In this document: piece by piece, positions 12,649 to 23,635 of the stretch
How the letters are laid out: the number at the start of each line of letters is the position of its first letter
Numbering within the stretch: position 1 is the stretch's first letter
Assembly (NCBI GenBank): GCA_947179155.2
Contig: OX359280.1
Coordinates: forward strand, 14,003,001-14,067,000
DNA from: Hedera helix
Lineage: Eukaryota; Streptophyta; Magnoliopsida; Apiales; Araliaceae
Direction: 5' to 3'
DNA: 64,000 bases
Notes under the pieces: generated by a model
The model's database searches: none
What the model saw: only the letters and a program-made list of their open reading frames with translations
Told to the model about the DNA's origin: nothing
Translations under genes and position numbers: made by a program

Positions 12649-13238
12649 TTATTTTGACAATTAATTACCGCTCCGTGGTTAAACAACCAATCCATTCCAA
12701 GTATAATGTCAAACTCCCCCAAACATATTGGAATTAAATTCACCTTCAGTTTCTGACCCCTGATTTCAGCACAACAATTTCTATGTATATACCCTACAGG
12801 AATCACTTCTTTATTTGCAACTTCTATGTTCATTGGATTCTCTAGTTTTTCTCTAGGCAATTCTAACCGTCTAGCGAATTCATCAGACACAAATGAACAG
12901 GTAGCACTAGAATCAAATAATACATATGCATTTATATCATTGATCGAAATAATACCTGACACCACGTCTTTTGATTCAACGACGTCCTGCACCGACATGT
13001 TGAAAGTCCGTGTCGTTGGTTTATTCTGTGGCACCGGGCCTCCAATGGTAAGTTTGTTGTTGTTGTTGTTCCCCTTATAGCCAGAACTCCCTCCGGTATT
13101 CTTCTTCTTCGGACAATCCTTAAACTGATGGTCCATGGCTCCGCAGCAGGAGAAACAACACTTCCTCTTAGGTGTGGGACAATTAGGAGCGATGTGCCCC
13201 TCTTGCCCACAGTTGTAGCATACGTTCCTTCCTTTCAT
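12645..13238 (-). pseudogene. Nucleocapsid zinc knuckles and aspartic protease (element B)
   Basis: The 197-residue frame starts inside gag. A CCHC zinc knuckle is at residues 7-20 (CYNCGQEGHIAPNC). A second, irregular one (CFSCCGAMDHQFKDC, one residue too many in the spacing) is at 28-42. These bind element RNA. A Ser/Asn-rich linker leads to the protease, which cuts the polyprotein: the active site at 109-112 reads DSSA where family members have DSGA, and EFDIILGMDWL at 175-185 is the conserved second half. The stop at the end separates it by one codon from the RT frame. The Gly-to-Ser change next to the catalytic Asp probably inactivates it. Confidence 0.88.
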
Positions 13239-14138
13239 GCACTCCCCTGTGTGGTTCTTTCCGCACTGACTGCATTTACTTACTTTCTTTGGTTCGCTTC
13301 CCTGGGGTGTCCCCGAACTGCTGTTGCTGTTGTTCCCTGGGGTGTCCCCGAACTGCTGTTGCTGTTTGTTCGAGTTACTGCCCCCGCTGCTACCCTCTCA
13401 GTTTCCCCCATCGTTTCTCTTCTTGTTCCGTTCTTGGTTGTGCTTGTTAAAGGCTTCATTTCCACCTTCAGCTATGATAGCTTTCTCTAGTAATGTTGCG
13501 AAATTTGTAATCTGGAGAACAGCTACCCGAATGTAAACCCACGGTTTCAGCCCCTGCTCAAATCTTCTTGATCTCCTTGCTTCAGTGTCCACCTGGTGTG
13601 GAGCAAATCTCGCCAATTCGTTGAACTTGGCGGCATAGTCGGATACGGTCATACTACCTTGCTTGAGTTCCAGGAATTTGACCTCCATCCTGGCCTGTGT
13701 ACTTTTTGGGAAGTAGTTCTCAAGGAACACTTCCTTGAATCGCGCCCATGCGATCGTTCCCCCTCTTGCTCTGCTTTTATTGGCCTTCCACCAATAATTC
13801 GCCTCCCCCTTCATCATAAAGGTAGCAAATGAGGTCATTTGCTCCTCTGCTACACGTGCGACCTCGAAGACCTTTTCCATCTCCTCTATCCAGGTCTATG
13901 CTTCTATAGGATCCGTGGTTCCTCAGAATTCGGGTTGTCCTATCAGTTTAACGTCTTTAAAACTTGCTAGTGGAGCGGCAAGGTTTGTGGCTCCAGCAAC
14001 ATTTGCGTTTTATCCGTGGAATGCCCCCATTAGCATTTCCACAAACTCTTGTACTGGGTTTGGCGGTACCCCTCCTGCATTAACTGACTCTTCAGGTGGT
14101 GGTGGGGGTAATCGTTGATTTCTTCTCTGTGGCGGTAT
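13239..14138 (-). pseudogene. Gag capsid region (element B)
   Basis: This encodes the structural protein that packages element RNA. The frame begins at 14138 with ATA-CCG-CCA-CAG, reading (M)PPQRRNQRLPPPPPEE if the first codon was once ATG; the start codon appears lost. Stops at about 14010, 13925 and 13897 interrupt the N-terminal part. From 13880 an open frame carries the retrotransposon gag fold: WIEEMEKVFEV just before it, ANYWWKA, FKEVFLENYFP, MTVSDYAAKFNELARFAP, RRFEQGLKP. It ends at 13398; a further Ser/Asn/Gln-rich part leads into the zinc knuckles. A splice-acceptor-like TTTCTTTATACAG precedes 14141 in element sense. Confidence 0.85.
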
Positions 14139-14485
14139 TTTCTGTATAAAGAAAATTTAATTTATTAAAGTTGTTTCAATCTTTTTACTCTCATTTTGTA
14201 GCTTAAGTAATTTAAACTAAAGCACAAATAATCATCTCGACACATATAAACATAAACAGAAATGCATTTATATTCATATGCTAAAACAGTAGTGCATAAC
14301 ACTTTACATCAAAAGCATACTGCTATAAATGCTTCTATCCCAGAGAAGCTACAAAAGATGGGATCTGACATATCTTAAAATTTCCTAGAGTTGGGATTTA
14401 CTGACATATTAACCCTCTAATCAAACAAAAGTTGGGTTCCTACTGCATCTATGTACATACAACATAAATAAAGAAAATAATACAA
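14139..14485 (-). other. Untranslated spacer between the coiled-coil ORF and gag
   Basis: About 350 bp without a convincing frame. In element sense it ends TTTCTTTATACAG, a good splice acceptor, just before gag. A GTATTATTT just after the upstream ORF stop could serve as donor. Splicing to express gag is possible but unproven. Confidence 0.35.
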
Positions 14486-15246
14486 CTAACGGCGCATCCC
14501 TCGATGAACAGCATCGTCGTACTCCACATCTCCGATAGCCCTGACCACGCCCCTACTAATGGTGTGCAAGGTCTAACCCTCCTCAGCAGGGTAATAGTGT
14601 ACCCTACTCTGGAATCTACCAAAGGATGAGCGATAGACGTAACTGAGCCTATCTATCCTCACCCTCTTCTCCCTGACCTCGTCCTCTAGCTCTACCATCT
14701 GCCCGTGAGCTGCATCACGCTGAATCTCCATATCCAATCTCGCCTCAACCGCCTGCTGCAACTGGCCTCTCATGGCCTCCCTCTCTGCATGTGTCTGCTG
14801 AATCTTCAGCTCAGCTGTTACTAACTTGGCCTCCATCTCGGCCATCCTCGCCTTCAGCTCTATGTTCTCGCCAGAGAACATATAAGTTGTATCTCTATAC
14901 TGCTCCTCAGTCTGCTGGTGCATCTGGTTCTGCTCCTCTAGGTGCTGAACTCTCTCCTCTAGCTCATCATTAGCCATAGTCAGAGTATCGATGATGTCAC
15001 TGGCGATAGTGCCCATGCCAACAACATACTCCGCTGGCTCCTCCTCCTCCTCATCCTCAGTATCGGTCTCCTCCTCACTGTACAGCCACATCACTCCGCC
15101 CTAGACGGCCTCCTCTCGATGTCCTTCCTCGGGATCTAACTCTGGCTCCTCAACCGGTGCAGCCACCCGTGACTGTGCGGTTCCATATGGATATCCGTAT
15201 AAATCACCTCATCCACAGCAGTACTCGACTGTCCTATCTCCGTCAT
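14486..15246 (-). pseudogene. Extra acidic coiled-coil ORF upstream of gag (element B)
   Basis: I do not recognise this as a named family. It lies between the primer-binding site and gag on the element strand. The likely ATG is at 15246 (MTEIGQSSTAVDEVIYTD). A frameshift near 15190 and a stop near 15107 lead into a 173-codon open frame (15094-14573). That frame has an acidic run (EEETDTEDEEEEEP), then a long heptad-like coiled coil (DELEERVQHLEEQNQ ... LKARMAEMEAKLVTAELKIQQ ... VELEDEVREKRVRIDRL). A stop at about 14573 is followed by about 28 more codons in frame, ending RGMRR and stop at 14486. The total is roughly 250 codons. High charge and coiled coil suggest a structural or RNA/protein-binding role, by inference only. 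Standard Tekay elements as I know them start with gag. Confidence 0.6.
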
Positions 15247-15473
15247 CCTACAATCACACAAATAACACATGTTAGTACAGCAATAAAATATATTCATTGA
15301 TGAAATGAAATGATATTTTATCATGTACACCTCGGCTCGATTGATTTTCTCAATCCATCTCCAAAAATACACAACATGATGAATATCCCCGATTAATCTC
15401 CTAACGCACTCGATAAGAGTTTAGTACTAAGGTTATAACCTAGGTTTCGCAATCCTAGCGTTTCTAACCTACA

Positions 15474-15485
15474 GCTCTGATACCA
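15474..15485 (-). other. Primer-binding site of element B
   Basis: The minus strand reads TGGTATCAGAGC, tRNA-Met type, three bases after the LTR end at 15489. Confidence 0.9.
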
Positions 15486-15488
15486 ACC

Positions 15489-15828
15489 TGTGACGACCCC
15501 AAATCTGGGTTCTTTAACCTCGGGTTTGGTTCTCACTGTACAATACTTAACAACAATGAAATACAAAAATTATATTCAAAATTCGCGGAATAATACAACA
15601 GGTTCCTTAACAAAAGGCTACACTTCCCAAGGTCTATTAACCTTAATCTTAATCATTACATATCTTAAGGGAAATACAAAAGATTTACAAAGTAATTACA
15701 TAACAGTAATTTAAACTAGCATGCATTTACTAAACTACGCATTCGCTTTCCCCTTGCCTTTGTCTGACTTAGAGCAGTCGGGCTTAGCTGAAATATAGTC
15801 ATGATATAGCAAGAATGAGCAACTAAAT
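15489..15828 (-). repeat. Element B 5' LTR, end portion
   Basis: The minus strand ends ...GATTTGGGGTCGTCACA next to the primer-binding site. The LTR is interrupted at 15829 by C1 and continues at 29122. The TSD of C1 (TAAAT on both sides) proves continuity. Confidence 0.88.
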
Positions 15829-16546
15829 TGTAAGACCCCGAATTTTATGAAATATAAAATTTAATTTTTCTTTATATATTTTTCATGAAACAGTAAGTGG
15901 TTAAATTGACGAAATTGAAAGTTAAGGATGCTATATGCAAATTTTATTTTGTCGGGGAATATTCGTTTTGTCGAGGAATATTCGTTTTGTCGGGGAATAT
16001 TCGGGCCGTACGACGGCGCCGAAATAACAAATTATTTGTGGACCCCACAACGGAATATTTGTCGGATATAGAAAACGACAGAAGTAACCTTTTTAAATAA
16101 AAATAGTCAACGGTGTTAACTGTTAAAATACCGGTGATAAAAGAATAGTAGCATACGGTAATTTATGGTATTTTCTGTAGCACACGGTACTCTACAGTAG
16201 CACACGGTATTGCACAGTGTCTCATATTATTGGTCTGATAATTGACACCGTAACTGTTACGCATCATTTCATCAATAATTGTCACTGCATAATATTTTAT
16301 ATTATCAATTCAATTATTGTTGCTACACAGTATTTTGCATTATTGATTTAATAATTGTCATTACACTGTATTTCATATCATCGAGTTAATAATTGTTGGT
16401 GCACTGTAGTTTAAAATTATTGAATCTAATAATTGTCACAGTAACAAATACACTATAATTTATATTATTAAATTAATAAAAATATGTAACGTGTTTCTTA
16501 CATTATTGTGGTAACATTATTTTATATGTTGGACTCACAGGAAGAA

Positions 16547-16582
<36 letters not shown>

Positions 16583-16731
16583 AAAATAATTAATTTTACT
16601 ATTTGAAATAGTAACGTGAATAGTGACGTGAATAGTAACGTGAATAGTAAGTGAATAGTAAGAAACATGTGGGACCCATTGTGGGGCCCACATGAAATGT
16701 GAGAAATGTGAGAATTGCTGAAGAGTTGGTG

Positions 16732-16750
16732 GAGGCTGCTGCGCAGCCTC
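16732..16750 (+). promoter_or_regulatory. GC-rich hairpin upstream of C1 TATA box
   Basis: GAGGCTGC and GCAGCCTC flank a 3-base loop, about 50 bp before the TATA box in very AT-rich surroundings. An imperfect inverted repeat GTGGGACCC/GGGGCCCAC lies just upstream (about 16669-16692). Both recur in the 3' LTR. Confidence 0.5.
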
Positions 16751-16800
16751 TGCTGAATTTTTTTTATTTCACCTACCGTGCATAGTAACTTCTTTTCTCC

Positions 16801-16809
16801 TATAAATAG
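16801..16809 (+). promoter_or_regulatory. TATA box of C1 5' LTR
   Basis: TATAAATAG follows a TTTTCTCC tract and precedes an A-rich leader. The same box is at about 26655 in the 3' LTR. Transcription probably starts about 30 bp downstream. Confidence 0.7.
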
Positions 16810-16940
16810 CTTGTTCAGCTGAATAGAAAAATCACACCTAAAACATAGAATTTTTCTATAAGAATTTTATGAGTTTTCTCTGAGAATAGTAAGCTTATTT
16901 TGAGTGTTTGAAAGCCAAAAGGAGTGCAGAAAATTTTCAA

Positions 16941-17220
16941 GTAAGTCTTTTATTAAATAGTAGTAATTTCATAAATTCCTATTTTTCACGGTATTCACAA
17001 ATCTTCCCTTAGAAGACTCTTCTTTGAGAAGATTCATTTTTAAAAGCTTTCTTTAGAAGATTTATTTTGAAATATTATTTTAAAAACTATTTTAAAGTAG
17101 TTATATTATACTACAAAAATTATGTTAAATATATATAATTTTGATAGTTCATAATATATGAATTATCATACACCTTGAAATTTATATGTGGTAATTACTA
17201 ATTTTATTAAAAATATATAG
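16941..17220 (+). other. Intron-like 280-bp insert in C1 LTR leader
   Basis: The insert begins GTAAGT and ends TATATAG, is very AT-rich and lies about 110 nt after the expected transcription start. Removing it joins TTTTCAA to GTTGATCAACCTC. C2 (19129 onward) and C3 (about 41498 onward) read TTCAAGTTAATCAACCTC without a break, as if spliced. In the 3' LTR the same insert is 26795-27074, with donor GTAAAT. It could be a real leader intron or a precise insertion/deletion that looks like one. Confidence 0.55.
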
Positions 17221-17834
17221 GTTGATCAACCTCATTTAAATCAATATCCAGTCACGTGTTAAGGTAAGAAATACCATTCATTTCAAACTCTTAAATTTAC
17301 TGTGGTAAGGAATATTATCTTCTTTCATATTCTAACTTACTATGGTAAGGGGTATCATTCTTTTCATCATCATAAATGGATATTATTTTCTTTCTTACTT
17401 GAAGGGATTATCATTCTTTGATTCTCGAAAATAATATCGTTTCTTTCTTGTGCCATTTACTTCCATGTATTAAATTGTGGGAATAACCTTACGGCGCGGT
17501 TTACCGCCTGTTGGTGAATAACCTTTTGTATTAATTCCTTATTAATCTTTGAGAATAACCTTACGGTGCGGATTATCGCCTGTTTGGTGAATAACTCTTC
17601 GTATTCAAATTGATGGGAATAACCTTACGGCGCGGATTATCGCCTGTTTGGTGAATAACTATTCGTATTCAAATTGATGGGAATAACCTTACGGCGCGGA
17701 TTACCGCCTGTTGGTGAATAACCCTTTTTATTTGTCTCGTGTGAAAATAATTTGTCTACACGAATTATCACATGACACTTTTATTCCATATTCGTAAGTG
17801 ATATCATTTTCCTTTATACTCATAAGGGATACCA

Positions 17835-20773
17835 TGTAAGACCCCGAATTTTATGAAATACAAAATTTAATTTTTCTTCATATATATTTTTTTTTGAAAC
17901 AGTAAGTGGTTAAATTAACAAAATTGAAAGTTAAGGATGTTATGTGCAAATTTTATTTTGTCGGACAATATTCGCTTTGTCGGGGAATATTCGTTTGGTC
18001 GGGGAATATTCGTGCCGTACGACGGCGCCGAAATAATAAATTATTGGTGGACCCCACAACGGAATATTTGTCGGATATAGAAAACGACAGAAGTAACCTT
18101 TTTAAATAAAAATAGTCAACGGAACTGTTAAAATACCGGTGATAAAAGAATAGTAGCATACGGTAATTTATGGTATTTTCTGTAGCACACGGTACTCTAC
18201 AGTAACACACGGTATTGCATAGTGTCTCATATTATTGGTCTGATAATTGACACCGTAACTGTTACGCATCATTTCATCGATAATTGTCACTGCATAATAT
18301 TTTATATTATCAATTCAATAATTGTTGTTACACAGTATTTTGCATTATTGATTTAATAATTGTCATTACACTGTATTTTATATCATTGAGTCAATAATTG
18401 TTGTTGCACTGTTTTTAAAATTATTGAACCTAATAATTGTCACAGTAACATATGCACAGTAATTCACATTATTGAATCGATAATTGTCATTACACAGTAA
18501 CGTATGCTTTATTTTACATTATTGTTATCTCTATTATGATGTTATTTAAACAGTTGTATTTCATTAATTTATTGACTTGATATCTAAGAGCTAACTATAC
18601 TGTATTTATAACAATTAGTCATAATAATTGAATTGATAAAGTTATTTGTTTATAATATAAAGTTAGGTGATTATTAGGTGATATGAAATGAATGGTGTAG
18701 ATTAAAGTGTGAATTATTGTTGAATAATTGAATTGATTTGTTTATAATATAAAGTTAGGTGATTATTAGGTGATATGAAATGAATGGTGTAGATTAAAGT
18801 GTGAATTATTGTTGAATAATTAAATTGATTTGTTTATAATATAAAGTTAGGTGATTATTAGGTGATATGAAATGAATGGTGAAGATTAAAGATAATATAA
18901 TATTTGAAATGGATGGTGTAGATTAAAAGGTGATCTTTAAATGAATGGTTTAGATTAAATGAATGATAAGATTTTTGGCTATAAATAGAAGCCTTAACTT
19001 AAGGATTTTTCATAAACTTCCTTACTTGTTCTTTCTTTCTCTCTCTAAATACTTCTTGTGAAAGTTCTCTCTAAGTGTGCTTAAGTTATCTTGAGTATTT
19101 GTGAAGATCTATAAGTATACGTGTACTGTTCAAGTTAATCAACCTCATTTAAATCAATATCCAGTCACGTGTTACGGTAAGGGATACCATCTTTTTCATC
19201 TTCCATTATTCAAACATACTATGGTAAGGGATTATCATTATTTGATTCTCGATAATAATATTGTTTCTTCCTTACTCATAAGACGTGCCTTTTATTTCCA
19301 TGTATTAAATTGTGGGAATAACCTTACGGAGCGGATTGCCGCCTGTTGGTGAATAACCTTTCGTATTCATTCATTATTAATCTCTGAGAATAACCTTACG
19401 GAGCGGATTGCCGCCTGTTTGGTGAATAACTCTTTGTACTCAAATTCTATTAAATTGTGGGAATAACCTTACGGAGCGGATTGCCGCCTGTTTGGTGAAT
19501 AACTCTTTGTACTCAAATTCTATTAAATTGTGGGAATAACTTTACGGAGCGGATTGCCGCCTGTTGGTGAATAACCCTTTGTATTAATTTCCTTCACCTT
19601 TTGTTAATCAAACCTGCTACGGTAAGGGATATTATTTTCTTTCATACTCCTAAATTGAAATTTATTATGGAACTATTGCTTCTATAATTCCTGAAAATAT
19701 TATATGTTCCATAATAGTTGAACTTCATTATTTCAACTGAACCTTCCTATTTACGTGAACCTTTCTATTGAATTGTAACCGTTATTCTGAACTGTGGATC
19801 TTGAATATCATTTTTAAATTTCACTCCACATCATGTTGACAATTTGGACATTATTTGAATCTGTACAAAGTAAACTTCCGATACTTATTGTTATCCTATT
19901 TCTTCTGTTCATCATTTATATCATTCTAATCATCCAAAAATCAAGCTGTTGTGAATATCTGTGGCCGGGGGCACAGATGTGATATATTTGTTGAACAGAT
20001 GATAGGTTAAAGGCGATATAATAGGTTAAAGGCGATACATCTGTTCGGTGTCTTTTATGGCACGTGGTGAGTGTTCTCTTTGGCCCGTAGTGCAAAGATG
20101 AACTGTTGTTTGGTATGATTATGACCAAAGGCTGAATCTGGTATAATCATGACCGTTGGTGTTATATTGAATGTCTTTGGCCCGTAGTGCAAAGATGAAC
20201 TGTTGATCTGCATGATTATAATCAGGAACTGTGAATTTGTATTATCTTGACTAATGATATTTCAGATGATAAAAGTTGATGATGTTTTTCCTAAAAAGAG
20301 AACCGAGTGGACATTATAGTCTGCATTATTCTTCTAATAGATTACTCATTCCGCTGCTATTATTGATCTGAACGTTGTTTAAGAATTTAACTGCAGTTTT
20401 TGATATAAACCTTGTAGTCTATTGTATTCTATCAAGAACTCAACTGTTGAAGACTAATGATAATTTATTCGTCATTATCTTAGTCATGATATTCTTTACT
20501 GGTCTATTTGAGCTCACCCTTTCTTTTGTTCCATTGTTTTTCAACAGGAGATGAAAACATAACAGGGTCTAGCCGGGGAATGGAGTGAGGGTCCGAGGAA
20601 TAGTTATCTTAGTCTTCACGTTTTGTAAAATAGTGTGGCAATAATAGTGAAGACTTAGTTGTGTATTATTATACACTGTATTGTTGTACGTTGTGCTTTG
20701 TTGTAATAATTTTGTTGTAGTCTTTTGACGACTCAAGTATGGGCTGTGTGGGCCCAGATTTGGGGGCGTCACA
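17835..20773 (+). mobile_element. Solo LTR C2 (family C)
   Basis: A complete 2.94 kb LTR from TGTAAGACCCCG to GGGGGCGTCACA has TACCA on both sides (17830-17834 and 20774-20778) and no interior, so it is the product of LTR-LTR recombination. It shares both ends with C1 but has a different promoter region: three 92-bp tandem units (starting near 18661, 18753 and 18845) and TATA box GGCTATAAATAGAAG at 18978-18992. It lacks the C1 intron-like insert and has two, not four, CCCGTAGTGC units. Confidence 0.93.
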
Positions 20774-22208
20774 TACCATCTTTTTCATCTTCCGTTATTC
20801 AAACTTACTATGGTAAGGGATATTAATTTCCTTCACCTTTTGTTAATCAAACCTGCTACGGTAAGGGATATTATTTTCTTTCATACACCTAAATCGAAAC
20901 TTATTATGGAACTATTGCTTCTATAATTCCTGAAAATATTATATGTTCCATAATAGTTGAATTTCATTATTTCAACTGAACCTTCCTATTTTCTGAACAT
21001 TTCTATTGAACTGTAACCGTTATTCTGAACTGTGGATCTTGAATATCATTTTTAAATTTCACTCCACATCACGTTGGCAATTTGGACATTATTTGAATCT
21101 GCACAAAGTAAACTTCCGATACTTATTGTTTATCCTGTTCTTCTGTTCATCATTTGTATCAATGTTATTTGTATTAATCATCAAGAATCAAGTTGTTGTG
21201 AATATCTGTGGCCGGGGGCACAGATGTGATATAATTGTTGAACAGATGATAGGTTAAAGACGATATACTAGGTTAAAGGCGATACATCTGTTCGGTGTCT
21301 TTTATGACACGTGGTGAATGTTCTCTTTTGCCCGTAGTGCAAAGATGAACTGTTGGTTGGTATGATTATGACCAAAGGCTGAATCTGGTATAATCATGAC
21401 CGTTGGTGTTATATTAAATGTCTTTGGCCCGTAGTGCAAAGATGAACTGTTGATCTGTATGATTATGACCAAAGGCTGAATCTGGTATAATCATGACCGT
21501 TGGTGTTATATTAAATGTCTTTGGCCCGTAGTGCAAAGATGAACTGTTGATTGGTATGATTATGACCAAAGGCTGAATCTGGTATAATCATGACCGTTGG
21601 TGTTATATTGAATGTCTTTGGCCCGTAGTGCAAAGATGAACTGTTGATCTGCATGATTATGACCAGGAACTGTGAAGTTGTATTATTTTGACGAATGGTA
21701 TTTCAGATGATAAAAGTTGATGATATTTTTACTAAAAAGAGAAGCGAGTGGACATTATAGTCTGCATTATTCTTCTAATAGATTGCTCATTCCGCTGCTA
21801 TTATTGATCTGAACGTTGTTTAAGAATTTAACTGCAGTTTTTGATATAAACCTTGTAGTCTATTGTATTCTATCAAGAACTCAACTGTTGAAGGCTAATG
21901 ATAAATTATTCGTCATTATCTTAGTCATGATATTTCTTAATGGGCTATTTGAGCTCACCCTTTCTTTTGTTCCATTACAGGAGATGAAAACGTAACAGGG
22001 TCTAGCCGGGGAATGGAGTGAGAGTCTGAGGAATAGCTGTCGTAGTCTTCACGTGTTGTAAAATAGTGTGACAATAATAGTGAAGACTTAGTTGTGTATT
22101 ATTATACACTGTATTGTTGTACGTTGTGCTTTGTTGTAATATTTTTGTTGTAGTCTTTTGACGACTCAAGTTTGGGCTGTGTGGGCCTAAATTTGGGGGC
22201 GTCACAGT

Positions 22209-22220
22209 TGGTATCAGAGC
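22209..22220 (+). other. Primer-binding site of C1
   Basis: TGGTATCAGAGC lies two bases after the 5' LTR end and is tRNA-Met type. Confidence 0.9.
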
Positions 22221-22406
22221 TTAGGGATATGGTCTTTAATGGAGATCCGGGGTTAGAATTAGGAGGGGAGAGACGAATAGAATCGGTCACTAGTGTGTCC
22301 CACCTAAATTAAATTTTATTATCTAATGAGTTGATTTGAATATAGGGACATGAAGTGATGAGTCAGTTTGTTTGAACTAACAATTATTTTGTGACCACAG
22401 TTAAGT

Positions 22407-22922
22407 ATGGCATCTGGAAATCAGAAGGTTAACTATGGAATGACCGAAACAAATGTAGCTGCAAAACAAGAGGCGACGAATAATCTTCTTACAAACTCAG
22501 AGTTGAATCATTTGCCTAAGGCAAAAATTATGCGTGTTCTATCCAGTAAGGATAAAGGTGAAAGCTCTTCTACAGTCGTTCCAGATCCGTTCTTAGAAGC
22601 AATTAAAGGAAATAATGAACTTGCGAAAATTATTGCCTTTAATCTACTCACTAATTGGGAGAGTCATATCACCTGGTTATGCTCTATAACAAAGGGCCAG
22701 AATATATGGACGTTTCATATAAGTCTTTGGGATTTATGGTGTTCCAATTATGATTTTCAAGATTATTTAAAAATGATGTTTCTATACTTTTGGGCGCTAC
22801 AATTTAGAGGAATTCAGGTAAAGTTAGTCACTATCGTGGAAACTGCAGTCTATCGAAAATACTATTCTTATAGAAATCATTGGTACGTTACTACTAATGA
22901 AGTTGAGGAATCCGAGAAATAG
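22407..22922 (+). pseudogene. Gag remnant of C1
   Basis: A 171-codon frame in the gag position starts MASGNQKVNYGM. The N-terminal half is hydrophilic and could be the gag N-terminus (GNNELAKIIAFNLL resembles the start of a gag domain). I cannot see the normal capsid motifs or any CCHC zinc knuckle, which B has. The second half, rich in Trp/Phe/Tyr, looks like out-of-frame sequence. The whole gag-to-protease stretch is about 0.5 kb against about 1.2 kb in B, so most of gag has been deleted. Confidence 0.6.
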
Positions 22923-23630
22923 TTCGTTAGAGAATTATTTAGTGGTATTCCCATGGTTGAAATACGTGAAGATCCGAATGAAGTACTCGGGATTCGATTT
23001 GACGATAACAGTCAAGAAACCGAATGAGGTGATAACCGGTAAGCTATTCATAAATTCTCGTGAAATCTACGCTCTGTTAGATACCTGCTCTATCCACTCT
23101 TTTATCTCACCTATATGTACTCAACGTTTAAATTTGACTATTGAAAACTTAAATCTTGTCTTATCAGTTGAAACCTCATTGGGAGAAATACCTATTACAT
23201 TTACTATCTATAAATCTTGCCTAGTTCAAATCAACAACCTCACATTACCTGTTGACCTTATTTCTTTGGAGATGCATGAATTTGATGTGATTTTAGGAAT
23301 TGATTGGTTGACTACCCATCATGCTAAAATTGATTGTTTTCATAAGATTATTAGTTTTCATATTCCTAATCAACCTGTCATGCAAATTCAAGCAACTAAA
23401 CCATATGTCATTGATTTGAACAAAAATACGTCAAACTTGAATGATATTCCTATTGTTAATGAGTTCCTGACGTTTTTCCTGAGGAACTTCCTGGCTTATC
23501 CCCAAACCGAGAAATTGAATTCTGTATCGATCTTGAACCCGATACTAAGTCCTTTTCCAAAGCCTAACACCAAATGGCTCCCATAGAACGCCAAGAGATG
23601 AAAGTTTGATTATTAGATATCGGTATCATT
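22897..23630 (+). pseudogene. Aspartic protease and start of RT (C1)
   Basis: The frame 22897-23586 carries the protease core: ITGKLFINSREIYALL, then D62-T-C with HSFIS, and FDVILGIDWLTTHHAKID at about 119-136. The active-site triad is DTC; family members have DTG or DSG, so the Gly is replaced by Cys. The linker to RT follows (DIPIVNEF, then a shifted version of the LPGLPP..REIEF region), and at 23605-23635 only LLDIGIIRA-like sequence of the RT start remains before a deletion. Confidence 0.82.
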
Positions 23631-23635
23631 CGAGC

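Larger units (their letters stand above)
15829..22206 (+). repeat. C1 5' LTR (split by solo LTR C2)
   Basis: The LTR consists of 15829-17834 and 20779-22206; 17835-20773 is C2 and TACCA is duplicated. It has an (AAAT)n run at about 16540-16580, repeated GTGAATAGTRACGT units, a GC hairpin, a TATA box, an intron-like insert (16941-17220) and tandem GAATAACCTTACGG units of about 65 bp. In the 3' part it has tandem 97-bp units containing CCCGTAGTGCAAAGATGAAC. Its middle part differs from the LTRs of C2 and C3. Confidence 0.9.

Noticed and set aside
15897..16100. 67-residue ORF starting MVKLTKLKVKD, repeated at 17906 and 25739 (and antisense at 61897)
   Set aside because: It lies near the start of every family C LTR, upstream of the TATA box. 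Repetition comes from the LTR copies; no family is recognised and the frame is not better kept than the surrounding LTR.
20569..20772. 67-residue minus ORF MTPPNLGPHSP, repeated at 22002, 28912, 59029 and 63394
   Set aside because: It is the reverse strand of the family C LTR end, present in all copies because the LTR is. Antisense to the element and without a recognised family.
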